A stretch of DNA of 64,000 bases from Flavobacterium difficile (GCF_011392115.1 NZ_JAAJBT010000002.1:248001-312000), one strand, 5' to 3'. Shown: positions 42,076 through 51,546, counted from the first letter of the stretch. Numbers and translations: made by a program. Notes: generated from the sequence alone by a model not told the origin.

Positions 42076-42874
42076 GTCCATTTTTAGTGGTAATGACTTT
42101 GTTTTTTATGTTATATTCTCGAATTTTCAAGTTTTCGTAAAATTTTTCTTTACTGTAATACGCTCTAGAATGTTCTAAATGCAAACATATTGCCGCATAT
42201 CTAATTTGTTTGGCGCGAATTCCTAAATTAAACATTCTTTCTCCAATTTCTCTATCTAAACCACCATATTGCATGTCTTCATTAAATCCATTTACCGCAA
42301 TTAAATCTGATTTATAACAAGAAGTGTTATGTCCGTTAAACGTTTTTTTGGTTGGCGTAATCCAATTCATAAAAAGAATAAATGGTTTAAATCGGATTAA
42401 TTTTGTGAGTTTAAAATTGGTTGTAACACCGTTTTTAGCCAACCAAAATAAATTGAAACAATTTTTAGATAAAATATCTTCTTTTTCAATTAATTTGGAA
42501 GTTGTCATGGGTAATTTAAAATAACCACCAGATAAAAAGAAACCTTCTTCTTGATGCTTTAGGTGTGTAGCAACAAAGTCTTCTCTCGGAATACAATCAC
42601 CATCAGTAAAAAGTAAGTAATTTGCAGATGTTTTTAGAATGGCTTTGTTTAAAATTTTACATTTCTGAAAACCCTGATCTTCATGCCAAACGTGAACAAT
42701 TTGGTGTTTAAATTTTGGCGAAAATTCAGCAATTAATTGTTTTGTTTTTGGAGTGGAACCATCATCTGCAATAACAATTTCAAAATCGGTTTCTGTCTGA
42801 TTCAAATAACCAAACAGTACTTTTTTAAGCCATGTTTCCGAATTGTAAGTTGTAATAATTACTGATAGTTTCAT
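42059..42874 (-). CDS. GT2 family glycosyltransferase with galactosyltransferase-type C-terminus
   Basis: A 271-residue GT-A enzyme: SVIITTYNSETWLKKVLFGYL, FEIVIADDGST and FTDGDCIPREDF (the DxD region), then NGHNTSCYKSDLIAVNGFNEDMQYGGLDREIGERMFNLG, characteristic of the Glyco_transf_7C-like C-terminal part. It is probably cotranscribed with the kinase gene 25 bp upstream. Its exact donor and acceptor cannot be read from the sequence. Confidence 0.88.
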   Translation of the reverse strand: MKLSVIITTYNSETWLKKVLFGYLNQTETDFEIVIADDGSTPKTKQLIAEFSPKFKHQIVHVWHEDQGFQKCKILNKAILKTSANYLLFTDGDCIPREDFVATHLKHQEEGFFLSGGYFKLPMTTSKLIEKEDILSKNCFNLFWLAKNGVTTNFKLTKLIRFKPFILFMNWITPTKKTFNGHNTSCYKSDLIAVNGFNEDMQYGGLDREIGERMFNLGIRAKQIRYAAICLHLEHSRAYYSKEKFYENLKIREYNIKNKVITTKNGLNQYV

Positions 42875-42899
42875 GTAAGATTTTAAGTAGGTTAAAATA

Positions 42900-43661
42900 C
42901 TACTTTTTCCAAAATTTTAACTTCTTTTTTAAGTTTTTCTTCTTAATAATTCCGAGTTGGAATTCTTGTGTAAATTGCCACATTGTTTCAAAAACTGATT
43001 TTTCATCAAAACCAGAAATTTTTGCGTATTCATTACTCATTATGGCTACCATTTTTTGCTTTGGTGTTATTTTTGAAAGGTTTTTCATTCGAGTAGCAAA
43101 ATCCATTGATTTGTGAAAGTTCATTCGATTTAAATCTACCAAATAAAAATTATAAGTACCATCAAAATTGTTTTTTATCAAAGTATTTCCAGGTGTATGG
43201 TCTTTAAATTCAATGCCGTTTTCATGCATTTTGTATGTGAAATGTACAAATTGACGTAAAATGTTTTCGCCATCAGGATACTCGGTTTCAACTAATTCTC
43301 TGTATGTTAAATCGCAATAAATGTGTTCACAAACATAATAACTGTCTAATAATCCTAAAAAAGAAGTAGTTTCTTTATAAGCAATTGGTTTTGGAGTACC
43401 AATTTCTTTCTCTAATAAAATGGTTGCATATTCAAAAGATCGCTTGGCTTTCGATTTTCTAAAATAACCGTAAACAATCTGATTGAGTAAAAAAGGTTTT
43501 TTAAAGGACTTGATATTTAGTGTTAGCGAATCGTTTACAGGAAATAATTTAATTATATTTCTCTTTCCAGCAACCAACAAATCGCCTGTAGTACTAAAGT
43601 TTTCTAGACTTTGCTTGATTTCTTTTTCAAGATTTTGATAAGTTGGAAATAGTTTTAGCAT
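42900..43661 (-). CDS. Kdo/LPS core kinase-like protein (InaA family)
   Basis: A 253-residue protein with a stripped-down kinase fold. The catalytic-loop equivalent is HENGIEFKDHTPGNTLI (Asp followed by Asn), and the DFG equivalent is YLVDLNRM. The N-lobe is short. This matches the lipopolysaccharide kinase (Kdo kinase/WaaP/InaA) group, which phosphorylates core sugars. The neighbouring GT2 and GT9 genes fit this role. A -7-like TATTTTTG box lies upstream on the minus strand (43679-43672). Confidence 0.8.
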   Translation of the reverse strand: MLKLFPTYQNLEKEIKQSLENFSTTGDLLVAGKRNIIKLFPVNDSLTLNIKSFKKPFLLNQIVYGYFRKSKAKRSFEYATILLEKEIGTPKPIAYKETTSFLGLLDSYYVCEHIYCDLTYRELVETEYPDGENILRQFVHFTYKMHENGIEFKDHTPGNTLIKNNFDGTYNFYLVDLNRMNFHKSMDFATRMKNLSKITPKQKMVAIMSNEYAKISGFDEKSVFETMWQFTQEFQLGIIKKKNLKKKLKFWKK

Positions 43662-43736
43662 CTTTTTTGTTCAAAAATAAGGATTACCAATTAATTATTA
43701 AGAAATAGATGCTATTTTTACTGAAATTTTTTTGCA

Positions 43737-44795
43737 ATGAAGGTATTTTTAGAATCACATAACATCAATAATAAAGCTGGTGGCTTAGGAACTTTTAATT
43801 TTCAATTAATTAAAGCCTTAGCTTCTAAGAACTTAAACGGTTTAAAAATTACGTTAAATGCAAAACGACCAAATGATTTGAAATCTGTTTTTGGAAATGT
43901 TTTTTCTTATGTAAAATATACCAGTTTAGAACGTCATTTTTTGTTTAGAAAAAAAGGAAGATATGACGTTTGGCACAGTTTAAACCAAAACACAAAAGTA
44001 GAACCATTCTTTAAACCTAAAAAGTATATTTTAACCATTCATGATGTTAATTTTGTAGAAGAAATTTCATCGGATAGGAATCATAAAGTGAATAAGAATT
44101 TTATTAAAAAATTAAATCGTGCTGATGTAATTACTTATATTTCTGAATTTGCTAAAGCGCAAACGCATCAATATTTTGATGTTCCGAATGTTCCTGAAGT
44201 AATTATTTATAACGGAAATCCTTGTGAAGAGATTTTCGAAAATAACACTTTTCAACCAGATTTTAAAATCAATAAACCTTTTTTTTACACTATTGGCGAT
44301 TTTATTCCAAGAAAAAACTTCATTTCTTTAGTGAAAATGATGGAACATATAGATGATTATGTTTTAATACTTTCAGGAAATAACGATAAAGCGTATGGTC
44401 ATGAAATCAAACACTATGTCTCAGAAAATAATTTACAAGACAAAGTGATTTTAACTGGAAAAGTTGACGATTTTGCCAAACAATATTACATGCAAAATTG
44501 TACTGCCTTTTTGTTTCCATCTATTCGTGAAGGTTTTGGATTACCGCCAATTGAAGCGATGATGTTTGATAAACCTGTTTTTTTATCAAAGTTAACTTCT
44601 TTACCCGAAATAGGTGGCAATGCTGCATTTTATTGGGACAATTTTGATCCAATTTACATGAAAGATTTTGTATTGGAATCTTTGGCAGATTTTAAAAACA
44701 ATCCGAATGGGTATTTAGAAAAAATTAGAACTAGAGCACGATTTTTTACATGGGAAAAAGCGGCTAAACACTATTTAGAATTGTATAAACATTGA
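43737..44795 (+). CDS. GT4 family glycosyltransferase
   Basis: A 352-residue GT-B enzyme of the GT4 clan. The N-domain NNKAGGLGTFNFQLIKAL, the central YTIGDFIPRKNF and the C-terminal donor motif REGFGLPPIEAMMFDKPVF (two glutamates seven residues apart) are diagnostic. It transfers a nucleotide-sugar residue with retention. Divergent from the kinase gene and tail to tail with the next minus-strand gene (1 bp apart). Confidence 0.9.
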   Translation: MKVFLESHNINNKAGGLGTFNFQLIKALASKNLNGLKITLNAKRPNDLKSVFGNVFSYVKYTSLERHFLFRKKGRYDVWHSLNQNTKVEPFFKPKKYILTIHDVNFVEEISSDRNHKVNKNFIKKLNRADVITYISEFAKAQTHQYFDVPNVPEVIIYNGNPCEEIFENNTFQPDFKINKPFFYTIGDFIPRKNFISLVKMMEHIDDYVLILSGNNDKAYGHEIKHYVSENNLQDKVILTGKVDDFAKQYYMQNCTAFLFPSIREGFGLPPIEAMMFDKPVFLSKLTSLPEIGGNAAFYWDNFDPIYMKDFVLESLADFKNNPNGYLEKIRTRARFFTWEKAAKHYLELYKH

Positions 44796-44796
44796 T

Positions 44797-45657
44797 TTAT
44801 TTAAATAAAAATTTAAACCATTGTCCGAAGTTTTTTTTCATTAAAAACCACTGACTAATTTTCATGTTTTTATCATTTTTGAAGTTTTGTAAGACCTCAT
44901 TCATTGAATTTCCTTCCATGAAATTAACGGTTTTCCAATCCATCGGATTTAAATAGAAAAAACCTTGAATGTCTTTGTAATTGGTTTCGTTAACGCTATC
45001 CCATTTTTTCATAAAGCTTTCTTTATCAATTTCAGCATTATGTCCCCAATTGTCTAATTTCTGTATTAAATCTTCTCTTTTTCTCGATAAACAATCGTGT
45101 AAAGCAATAGAATTTACATAGATAGAACGACATTTTCCATGACGCCCAATTTTATATTTTGGTTGATTTGTAGCAACCATAAACTTATCAAACTTGTCTA
45201 CATACAAAACACCGCCATTTACATTTTTGTATAAATTTATTTTGAAGCAGCATATTTGAACGTGTTCTTTACTTGTTAAAAAATGATTGTTTTCTTTAAG
45301 ATAAGTAGTAAATTTTTTGAAATCAAAGAAGTATTCATCAGAATCCAATTGAATGAGCCAATTTCCAATTCCCATTTTTTCTGCTAAAAGTTTTCTTTCT
45401 CTAATTTCACATTCCATTGTTGTTAAGTCAGACTGATAAAAATCATCTTCATAAATTACAATTTTTTTATCTGTATCAAATGCTTTTATCCATTCGAAAA
45501 AACTATCATCAATATGAATATCTGAACCATTCCAAGTTTTTCTATTTTTATCAAGCGCCAAAAATATTTCATTTGATTCCTTATAAATAGGAGGAATTGC
45601 AAATTTTAATAATTCGTAATCGTATGATACTAAAAAGCCTACTTGTATTTTGTTCAT
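44797..45657 (-). CDS. GT-A-like glycosyltransferase (GT2-related)
   Basis: 286 residues from ATG 45657; the frame to 45696 would include the promoter. The N-terminus is atypical for GT2, but GNWLIQLDSDEYFFDFKKF carries a DxD-type metal site, and AEKMGIGNW precedes it as in polysaccharide-cluster transferases. The C-terminal part is Lys- and Trp-rich. I recognise it as glycosyltransferase-like only from the DxD context and location in the cluster. Confidence 0.65.
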   Translation of the reverse strand: MNKIQVGFLVSYDYELLKFAIPPIYKESNEIFLALDKNRKTWNGSDIHIDDSFFEWIKAFDTDKKIVIYEDDFYQSDLTTMECEIRERKLLAEKMGIGNWLIQLDSDEYFFDFKKFTTYLKENNHFLTSKEHVQICCFKINLYKNVNGGVLYVDKFDKFMVATNQPKYKIGRHGKCRSIYVNSIALHDCLSRKREDLIQKLDNWGHNAEIDKESFMKKWDSVNETNYKDIQGFFYLNPMDWKTVNFMEGNSMNEVLQNFKNDKNMKISQWFLMKKNFGQWFKFLFK

Positions 45658-45671
45658 TTTATAAGTTTTTA

Positions 45672-45679
45672 CAAATATA
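45672..45679 (-). promoter_or_regulatory. -7 box for the minus-strand glycosyltransferase gene
   Basis: TATATTTG on the minus strand, 14 bp before the start codon at 45657. Divergent from the plus-strand box at 45706. Confidence 0.5.
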
Positions 45680-45705
45680 TAATTAAATTCAAACATAATA
45701 AATTA

Positions 45706-45713
45706 TATATTTG
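45706..45713 (+). promoter_or_regulatory. -7 box for the plus-strand GT2 gene
   Basis: TATATTTG, 24 bp before the ATG at 45738. Confidence 0.5.
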
Positions 45714-45737
45714 TCCTATTAATAATTTAATTTCATT

Positions 45738-46733
45738 ATGAAAAAATTAACAGTAATAATGCCTGTTTATAATGGCGAAAAATATTTGGTTGAAGCTATT
45801 GAAAGTGTTTTAAATCAGACTTTTGAGGATTTCGACTTGTTAGTTTTAAATGATAATTCAACTGATAGTACCTCTAAAATTTTAGAAAATTTTTGTAAGA
45901 AAGATAATAGAGTAAAAGTTATCACAAAATCAAAAAACGAAGGCCCAGCTAATCTTAGAAATGAAGGAATTGAAAAGGCAAATACACCTTTAATTGCCTT
46001 GTTAGACGCTGATGATATTGCATTGCCAACACGTTTTGAAAAGCAAATTCAAATTTTAGAAGCGGATGACGAATTGGCTTTATGTGGTACTTGGTTTACT
46101 ATTTTTGGAGATAAAAAAGAAAAAATTATTAAACATGCTGTAATGCATGACGATCTAAAAGTACAATTTTTACACAGTTGTGGTTTAGGTAATTCAACTG
46201 TTATGTTTAAGAAAAGTGCGATTCAAGATTTGCGTTTTGAACACAAATATGTTCCAGCAGAAGATTATGGTTTGTGGAGTGAATTTATAGCCAATTCAAA
46301 ATTTTATAATATTCCAGAATCTTTAGTCCGCTACAGATGGCATCCTGGAAATATTAGTCAAACCAAAGAAGAAAACCTCCGAATCGCAGAAATTGCTATC
46401 AAAAAAAGACAATTAACGCGATTAGAAATAGATCAAAATTCTAATAATGCGATTTATTATGTTAATGCAGTTTGCTTAAGAAGAAAGCAATCTTTTGAAG
46501 ACATTAAACAAACGATTGCTGCTTCTAACGAATTGTTAGAAAAAAATAATGTATTACAATTCTACAATCAAAAAATATTTCAAAAACATATCGAAAGAAC
46601 CATTTTAAGAACCATCAGAAATGCTAACAAGAATAATTTAAGTTATTTCAAATACGTTAAAAACGATTCAGGTTATTTCTCTAAAATTAAAACTTTAGAT
46701 AAAATCGTATTATTTTTTAAATGCCTTTTTTAA
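45738..46733 (+). CDS. GT2 family glycosyltransferase
   Basis: A 331-residue GT-A enzyme with the textbook start LTVIMPVYNGEKYLVEAIESVLNQTFEDFDLLVLNDNSTDST, then NEGPANLRNEGIEKA and LIALLDADDIALPTRF (DxD). The acceptor region AEDYGLWSEF is near residue 175. The 3' end overlaps the converging GT2 gene by 24 bp, the longest tail overlap in the window. Acceptor sugar unknown. Confidence 0.92.
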   Translation: MKKLTVIMPVYNGEKYLVEAIESVLNQTFEDFDLLVLNDNSTDSTSKILENFCKKDNRVKVITKSKNEGPANLRNEGIEKANTPLIALLDADDIALPTRFEKQIQILEADDELALCGTWFTIFGDKKEKIIKHAVMHDDLKVQFLHSCGLGNSTVMFKKSAIQDLRFEHKYVPAEDYGLWSEFIANSKFYNIPESLVRYRWHPGNISQTKEENLRIAEIAIKKRQLTRLEIDQNSNNAIYYVNAVCLRRKQSFEDIKQTIAASNELLEKNNVLQFYNQKIFQKHIERTILRTIRNANKNNLSYFKYVKNDSGYFSKIKTLDKIVLFFKCLF

Positions 46734-47657
46734 AGAATACTCAAGAATTCTTTTGTAATATTTAAATTTTACCGATGTTTTTGCTGTTGGAAAAAATAAT
46801 TTCAGAGCTGTTTCTTCTTCTGATGTCAGTTTGTCATTTGTAGCATATTTAATTCGTAAAGCATCAAAAGCGGCATGACGTAAAAGTGATTCAATATTTT
46901 GTGCAATGTTTTTAGTTTTACTTTCTGGAATCGCATCATACATTTCTTTTACATTCAAATAGGAGGAATAACGTTGAAAAAATAATGATTTCATAGAGTA
47001 AACACCGCCGACATGAATACGGTAAACGGCCGTTTTTTCATTCATAAAAGCGCCAAAACCTTTACGTAACAAAATCATATATAAAGAATTATCTTTAAAA
47101 TGAGTCAAGCTTGAAAGTAGTTTGATATCCATCGCTTCCTTTTTGAAAACAGTCGTTAAGGTTAACGTGCAATACGGATGAAATAAATTGTTGTAATCTA
47201 TTTTAAAAATTGTATCCGTAATTTTAAAGTCGTTTTCAGTAAAATTAGTTCCGTTATAGTTTAAATAATCTGTCCAACAAACCACAAATTCTGAGTTTTG
47301 TTCTAAAAAGTCAACTTGTTTTTGCAATTTGTTTTCATCTGTCCAATAATCGTCACCTTCGCAAATGGCAATATATTTTCCTTTGGCGGCAGGAAAAGTA
47401 AATTCACTCCAAATATTAACATTTTGAGAATATTTGTTTTCTGTTTGAAGAATTGCTTTTATTTGATTTGGATATAAATCTTGATATTTTTTTATGATGT
47501 CACTTGTTCTATCAGTGGAAGCGTCATCATGAATGATAATTTCAAAAGGAAAATTCGTTTTTTGTAATAAAAAACCTTTAATTGTTTCTTCTAAATATTT
47601 TTCTTGGTTGAAAGTATGACAAATAATGCTAAGTAAAGGTTGATTAAATAAACTCAA
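46710..47657 (-). CDS. GT2 family glycosyltransferase
   Basis: A 315-residue GT-A enzyme: LLSIICHTFNQEKYLEETIKGFLLQKTNFPFEIIIHDDASTDRT and AICEGDDYWTDENKL (DxD region), a subtype common in Bacteroidota capsule and O-antigen clusters. It converges on the preceding plus-strand gene. No partner enzyme is adjacent on its strand. Confidence 0.92.
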   Translation of the reverse strand: MSLFNQPLLSIICHTFNQEKYLEETIKGFLLQKTNFPFEIIIHDDASTDRTSDIIKKYQDLYPNQIKAILQTENKYSQNVNIWSEFTFPAAKGKYIAICEGDDYWTDENKLQKQVDFLEQNSEFVVCWTDYLNYNGTNFTENDFKITDTIFKIDYNNLFHPYCTLTLTTVFKKEAMDIKLLSSLTHFKDNSLYMILLRKGFGAFMNEKTAVYRIHVGGVYSMKSLFFQRYSSYLNVKEMYDAIPESKTKNIAQNIESLLRHAAFDALRIKYATNDKLTSEEETALKLFFPTAKTSVKFKYYKRILEYSLKKAFKK

Positions 47658-47730
47658 AATTTAAATTTTATTAATAATAACAAATATAATTAAATTTAGA
47701 TTTCTATCTAATAAATCTATAATATTTGGC

Positions 47731-47738
47731 TATTTTTG
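47731..47738 (+). promoter_or_regulatory. -7 box for the GT4 gene
   Basis: TATTTTTG, 18 bp before ATG 47756. Confidence 0.45.
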
Positions 47739-47755
47739 TTAAAATAAAAAATGAA

Positions 47756-48940
47756 ATGAAAGAAAAAAAAAATATTTTAATGATTTGTTCTTGGTTAGAT
47801 GTTGAAAAAAATATTGGTTCTTTTTTTTGGGAACAAGCTGAAATTATGCAACCAAAATATTCAATCATTTTATGTAATTTTAACAAAAAAACAATTAAAT
47901 TAAAAAGCATCTTTTCTTTTTTTAAAAGAAATAAAATTTCAGAAATAAAAGCACCAAATGGAATTGTTACTTATCAAATTAAGTATAATTATTTTAAGTT
48001 TTTACCTGAAAAAATTAATACTCTCATATTAAAAAATTCTATTAAAAAATTTAATGTTTTTTTAAAAAAAACGAATTTTAATATTGATTTAATTCATGCA
48101 CAAAGTATTTTTAATGCTGGGCTAATAGGATTATATTATCAAAAGATAGAAAAAATACCATTTATTTTTACTGAACATAATCAGTTTAATTTAAGAAATA
48201 AAACAAGGTATGAAATTAAATTAGTTAATCAAGTTTTATCTAAATCTTCTAAAAATTTAGTTGTAAGTTATGATAAAATTAGACAATTTGCAGCAAATGA
48301 ATTTTATTCAAACTTTGAAGTAGTTGGCAACAGTATCAATGAAGAAGTATTTTATTTAGTTGATGAAAAAACAAACAATGAATTATTTACAATTACAACT
48401 ATTGGAGCTTTTGACCCAATTAAAGACCAAATAACTATTTTAAAATCTTTAAAGTTAATTGACAAAGAATTAAAAAATAAAGTTTTTTTTAATTGGATAG
48501 GATTTAATGGTTGGGGATTTAATAATACAAATCAAGTAACAGATTTAATTAATTCTTATAAGTTTGAAAATATCAAAGTAAATTTATTTGAAAGTTTATC
48601 AAGAAACGAAATTGCATCAAAATTAAGAGAAACTAATTTATTTCTTTTTAGCAGTATTTCCGAAGGTTTGCCTGTTTCTGTTATTGAAGCTTTGGCTTGT
48701 GGTGTTCCAGTATGTACAACAAGATGTGGAGGTGTAGATGAATTGATTGACGATTATAATGGTAAAATAATTCAAATAAAAGACTATAAAGATATGAGTA
48801 ATTTCATACTTTATTTTATACAAAATGAATATAAATATGATAAAAAAGCAATTTCTAAAGAGACAATTGTAAAAAATGGGAAAGTTGCTTTTTTTAATAA
48901 ATTAGATGAAATATATTCATCAATAATTTATGCTAAATAA
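47756..48940 (+). CDS. GT4 family glycosyltransferase in an unusually AT-rich stretch
   Basis: 394 residues from ATG 47756; the frame opens at TTG 47726 within the promoter. GT4 landmarks are GSFFWEQAEIMQPK, FIFTEHNQFNLRNKTRYE, ITTIGAFDPIKDQITILKSL and the donor motif SEGLPVSVIEALACGVPVCTT with paired glutamates. Long A and T runs and frequent AAA/AAT/TTT codons make it visibly more AT-rich than the flanking transferase genes, consistent with recent acquisition. It precedes an aminotransferase gene by 52 bp. Confidence 0.9.
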   Translation: MKEKKNILMICSWLDVEKNIGSFFWEQAEIMQPKYSIILCNFNKKTIKLKSIFSFFKRNKISEIKAPNGIVTYQIKYNYFKFLPEKINTLILKNSIKKFNVFLKKTNFNIDLIHAQSIFNAGLIGLYYQKIEKIPFIFTEHNQFNLRNKTRYEIKLVNQVLSKSSKNLVVSYDKIRQFAANEFYSNFEVVGNSINEEVFYLVDEKTNNELFTITTIGAFDPIKDQITILKSLKLIDKELKNKVFFNWIGFNGWGFNNTNQVTDLINSYKFENIKVNLFESLSRNEIASKLRETNLFLFSSISEGLPVSVIEALACGVPVCTTRCGGVDELIDDYNGKIIQIKDYKDMSNFILYFIQNEYKYDKKAISKETIVKNGKVAFFNKLDEIYSSIIYAK

Positions 48941-48967
48941 TATTATAAATTACCTTTTAATTTAATG

Positions 48968-48975
48968 TACTTTTG
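48968..48975 (+). promoter_or_regulatory. -7 box for the aminotransferase gene
   Basis: TACTTTTG, 17 bp before the ATG at 48993. Confidence 0.5.
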
Positions 48976-48992
48976 TATTTTAAAATTTTTAT

Positions 48993-50063
48993 ATGATTAA
49001 TGTAACAAAAACATTTTTACCGACAATTGAACGTTATCAATCTTATCTCAATAGAGCTTGGGAAAAAGTTTGGCTCACCAATAGAGGAGAGTTAACGCTC
49101 GAATTGGAACAGAAAATTAAGGAAAAATATCAAATAAATGCTATCATTATTACAAATAATGGCACAATTCCACTACAAATTGCTCTAAAATTATTAGGCA
49201 ATCAAGGAGAAATAATTACAACACCATTTTCCTATGTAGCCACAACTTCTGCCATTATTTGGGAAAATTGCAAACCTGTTTTTGTAGACATTCATCCAGA
49301 ATATTTATCTATTGATGAAACTAAAATTGAGGCAGCTATTACGCCAAATACTACGGCAATTTTAGCTACTCATGTTTTTGGAAATCCATGTGAAGTTGAA
49401 GCCATTGAAAAAATTGCAAAAAAATATAATTTATCCGTAATTTATGATGCGGCGCATTGTTTTGGTGTGACATATAAAAACAATTCGATATTTAATTATG
49501 GAGATGTCAGTACGTGTAGTTTTCATGCCACTAAAATTTTCCATACAGGTGAAGGCGGTGCAATGTTTTGTAATGATAAAGATGTATATCATAAATTATA
49601 CTACAGTCATAATTTCGGTCATAATGGGCCTTTAGATTTTTATGGTTTAGGAATTAATGCTAAAATTTCGGAATTGCAATCGGCAATGGGTTTAGCTGTT
49701 TTTGATCATTTAGATCATATTTTTAGTGAACGAAAAAAAGTAGTGGATTTTTATATGGAAAACCTAGATTTTACTTCACTTTCGGCTATGAAAATTAGAG
49801 AAAATACCGAATGGAATTACAGTTATTTTCCTGTAATTTTTAATTCTGAGGAAGCTTTACTGAAGGTACAACAGAAATTGAATGAAGCAGAAATATTCCC
49901 TAGAAGGTATTTTTATCCTTCATTAAATACGATTGATTTCGTAAAGGGTGAAACCATGCCAATTTCAGAATCTATTGCCTCTAGAATTTTATGTTTGCCT
50001 TTGTATGTTGGTTTGACTAGTAATGAAATAGAATTAATTGTATCAATTCTCAATAAGAATTAG
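48993..50063 (+). CDS. DegT/DnrJ/EryC1-type sugar aminotransferase
   Basis: A 356-residue PLP enzyme. YDAAHCFGV and CSFHATKIFHTGEGG are present, the latter with the PLP-binding Lys in the family motif SFxATKxxxxGEGG. The N-terminus NRGELTLELEQKI with NGTIPLQIAL is also typical. It transfers an amino group to a nucleotide-linked 4-keto or 3-keto sugar, giving an amino sugar for surface polysaccharide. The 3' end overlaps the converging ATP-grasp gene by 4 bp. No dehydratase or epimerase partner is in the window. Confidence 0.92.
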   Translation: MINVTKTFLPTIERYQSYLNRAWEKVWLTNRGELTLELEQKIKEKYQINAIIITNNGTIPLQIALKLLGNQGEIITTPFSYVATTSAIIWENCKPVFVDIHPEYLSIDETKIEAAITPNTTAILATHVFGNPCEVEAIEKIAKKYNLSVIYDAAHCFGVTYKNNSIFNYGDVSTCSFHATKIFHTGEGGAMFCNDKDVYHKLYYSHNFGHNGPLDFYGLGINAKISELQSAMGLAVFDHLDHIFSERKKVVDFYMENLDFTSLSAMKIRENTEWNYSYFPVIFNSEEALLKVQQKLNEAEIFPRRYFYPSLNTIDFVKGETMPISESIASRILCLPLYVGLTSNEIELIVSILNKN

Positions 50064-51337
50064 TTTTTCCAATCTAATAAAGCCTCAATGCTGTCTATGT
50101 TAAAGCATGGAATGTTAAGTTTTTCCGAAACATCTTTTCGTTCAGCAAAAGAATCGTCTATGAAAATTGTTTTTTGTTTGTGTTTAATAGCTTGACTTTT
50201 TAGGTCGGTTGGTTGAAGAACGATTATTTCCTCAAATAATGTTGTTGGAATACAAAGGTTTTCTAAAGTAGTATAAATGTTATACTTGTGTTTTGTAATT
50301 AAGTATAATTTGATGTTTTCATTTTTACATTGATAGATAAATTTCATTACGTCAGTATTTACTTTAGTTTTAAAGGTTATGGTATCATCAAAGTCGATGT
50401 AAACGTTTTCGTATTTGTAATCTATTTTAAAACGGGAAAATAGAGCTCTGTCTATTTCTACATTAAAGTTGTTTATACAGATAGAAACATCTATATCCAT
50501 TTCGTTGAAAATACTTAATTGTATAAAATTGACACCTAAAATCCTAGACAAAGCCATCGTTCCTGCAATTCTTGGAGCAATTTCCATTAAAACGAATTCT
50601 CCAATGTTGTTTTCTTTAACTTGAAAAAACCAAACACCATTAAATTTTATTTCTGAATTTATTTTTTCAGCAAGTTTTTGAAATTTTTCATTAAATACCA
50701 ATTTAGAATTCACACTGATTCCGTTATTAATTCTAGCCCTTTCTCTGGCTTGACTATATAATAATTCTCCTTTTTTGTTAGTAAAACAATCAATTGTATA
50801 TTCTTTACCGGGTAAATATTCTAAAGCTAATAAAGTAGGATCTTTCGCAAAATAAAAATCTATTTCTTCTTGCGAATTCACCTTATAAGTGCCTTTACTA
50901 CCTTGTCCAACATCAGGTTTTAAGAAAACAGGAAATGTATTACAATTTGTAATGTTATAAATTATTGGTGTTGGGATTTTATTTTTAAAAAATTCATATG
51001 TTTTTAATTTAGAACGTGTTAATGAACATGTGTTAAAGTTTGAGGTAATAACTTTTGCATGAATATCAGAACTATATTCTGATAGTTTTAGTACAACCGA
51101 ATCGTGAGCTGGAATGATAAAATCAATACTAAGTTTTTCTATTATTTCATTTAGAATAGCTATAAAATCAGGTTCGTCAATATGTGGAATAGATTCTATA
51201 TACTTTTCATAAACATATTTTCCATGATCTGGATAACTATTTGCACCAATAAGATTAAAATGTGTACTGTGAGCTAGAGCTCTATTAATTTCTAATCCAA
51301 TTTCTGTTCCGCATGGAAATACTAATACATTTTTCAT
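50060..51337 (-). CDS. ATP-grasp ligase fused to a HAD-like domain
   Basis: A 425-residue two-domain protein. Residues about 1-300 are a carbamoyl-phosphate-synthase-like ATP-grasp enzyme: TRSKLKTYEFFKNKIPTP, FLKPDVGQGSKG (ATP-binding loop) and FVLMEIAPRIAGT (metal site). From about residue 310 a HAD-superfamily domain follows, with DFDDT as the nucleophile motif, LITKH as motif II and IFIDDSFAER as motif IV. This fusion is seen in polysaccharide or secondary-metabolite clusters. It may link an amino acid or carboxylate to a sugar and process a phosphate, but the substrate is unknown. Confidence 0.82.
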   Translation of the reverse strand: MKNVLVFPCGTEIGLEINRALAHSTHFNLIGANSYPDHGKYVYEKYIESIPHIDEPDFIAILNEIIEKLSIDFIIPAHDSVVLKLSEYSSDIHAKVITSNFNTCSLTRSKLKTYEFFKNKIPTPIIYNITNCNTFPVFLKPDVGQGSKGTYKVNSQEEIDFYFAKDPTLLALEYLPGKEYTIDCFTNKKGELLYSQARERARINNGISVNSKLVFNEKFQKLAEKINSEIKFNGVWFFQVKENNIGEFVLMEIAPRIAGTMALSRILGVNFIQLSIFNEMDIDVSICINNFNVEIDRALFSRFKIDYKYENVYIDFDDTITFKTKVNTDVMKFIYQCKNENIKLYLITKHKYNIYTTLENLCIPTTLFEEIIVLQPTDLKSQAIKHKQKTIFIDDSFAERKDVSEKLNIPCFNIDSIEALLDWKN

Positions 51338-51438
51338 TAAATAGTTAGTGCTTAATAATTTAGTTTTTATTTTTTCTACTTAGATAAATAATTTTTTTTA
51401 AAAAAAAATCAGGTCATTTACATTTGCTAATATAGTAT

Positions 51439-51541
51439 TTTTGTAAAGATATACTATGAAATTCGAGTGTTTTTTCTTTTTTCACACATCAACATCTTTT
51501 TTTAAAGGTTATTTTTGATTTAAGTAATATCTTTACAAAAA
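51439..51541. repeat. Long-range inverted repeat upstream of tsaC
   Basis: TTTTTGTAAAGATATACT (51439-51456) and AGTAATATCTTTACAAAAA (51523-51541) are inverted copies with one base inserted. They lie in the spacer between the divergent ATP-grasp and tsaC genes. The left arm overlaps a TATTTTTG -7-like box (51436-51443). Confidence 0.6.
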
Positions 51542-51546
51542 AAAAC

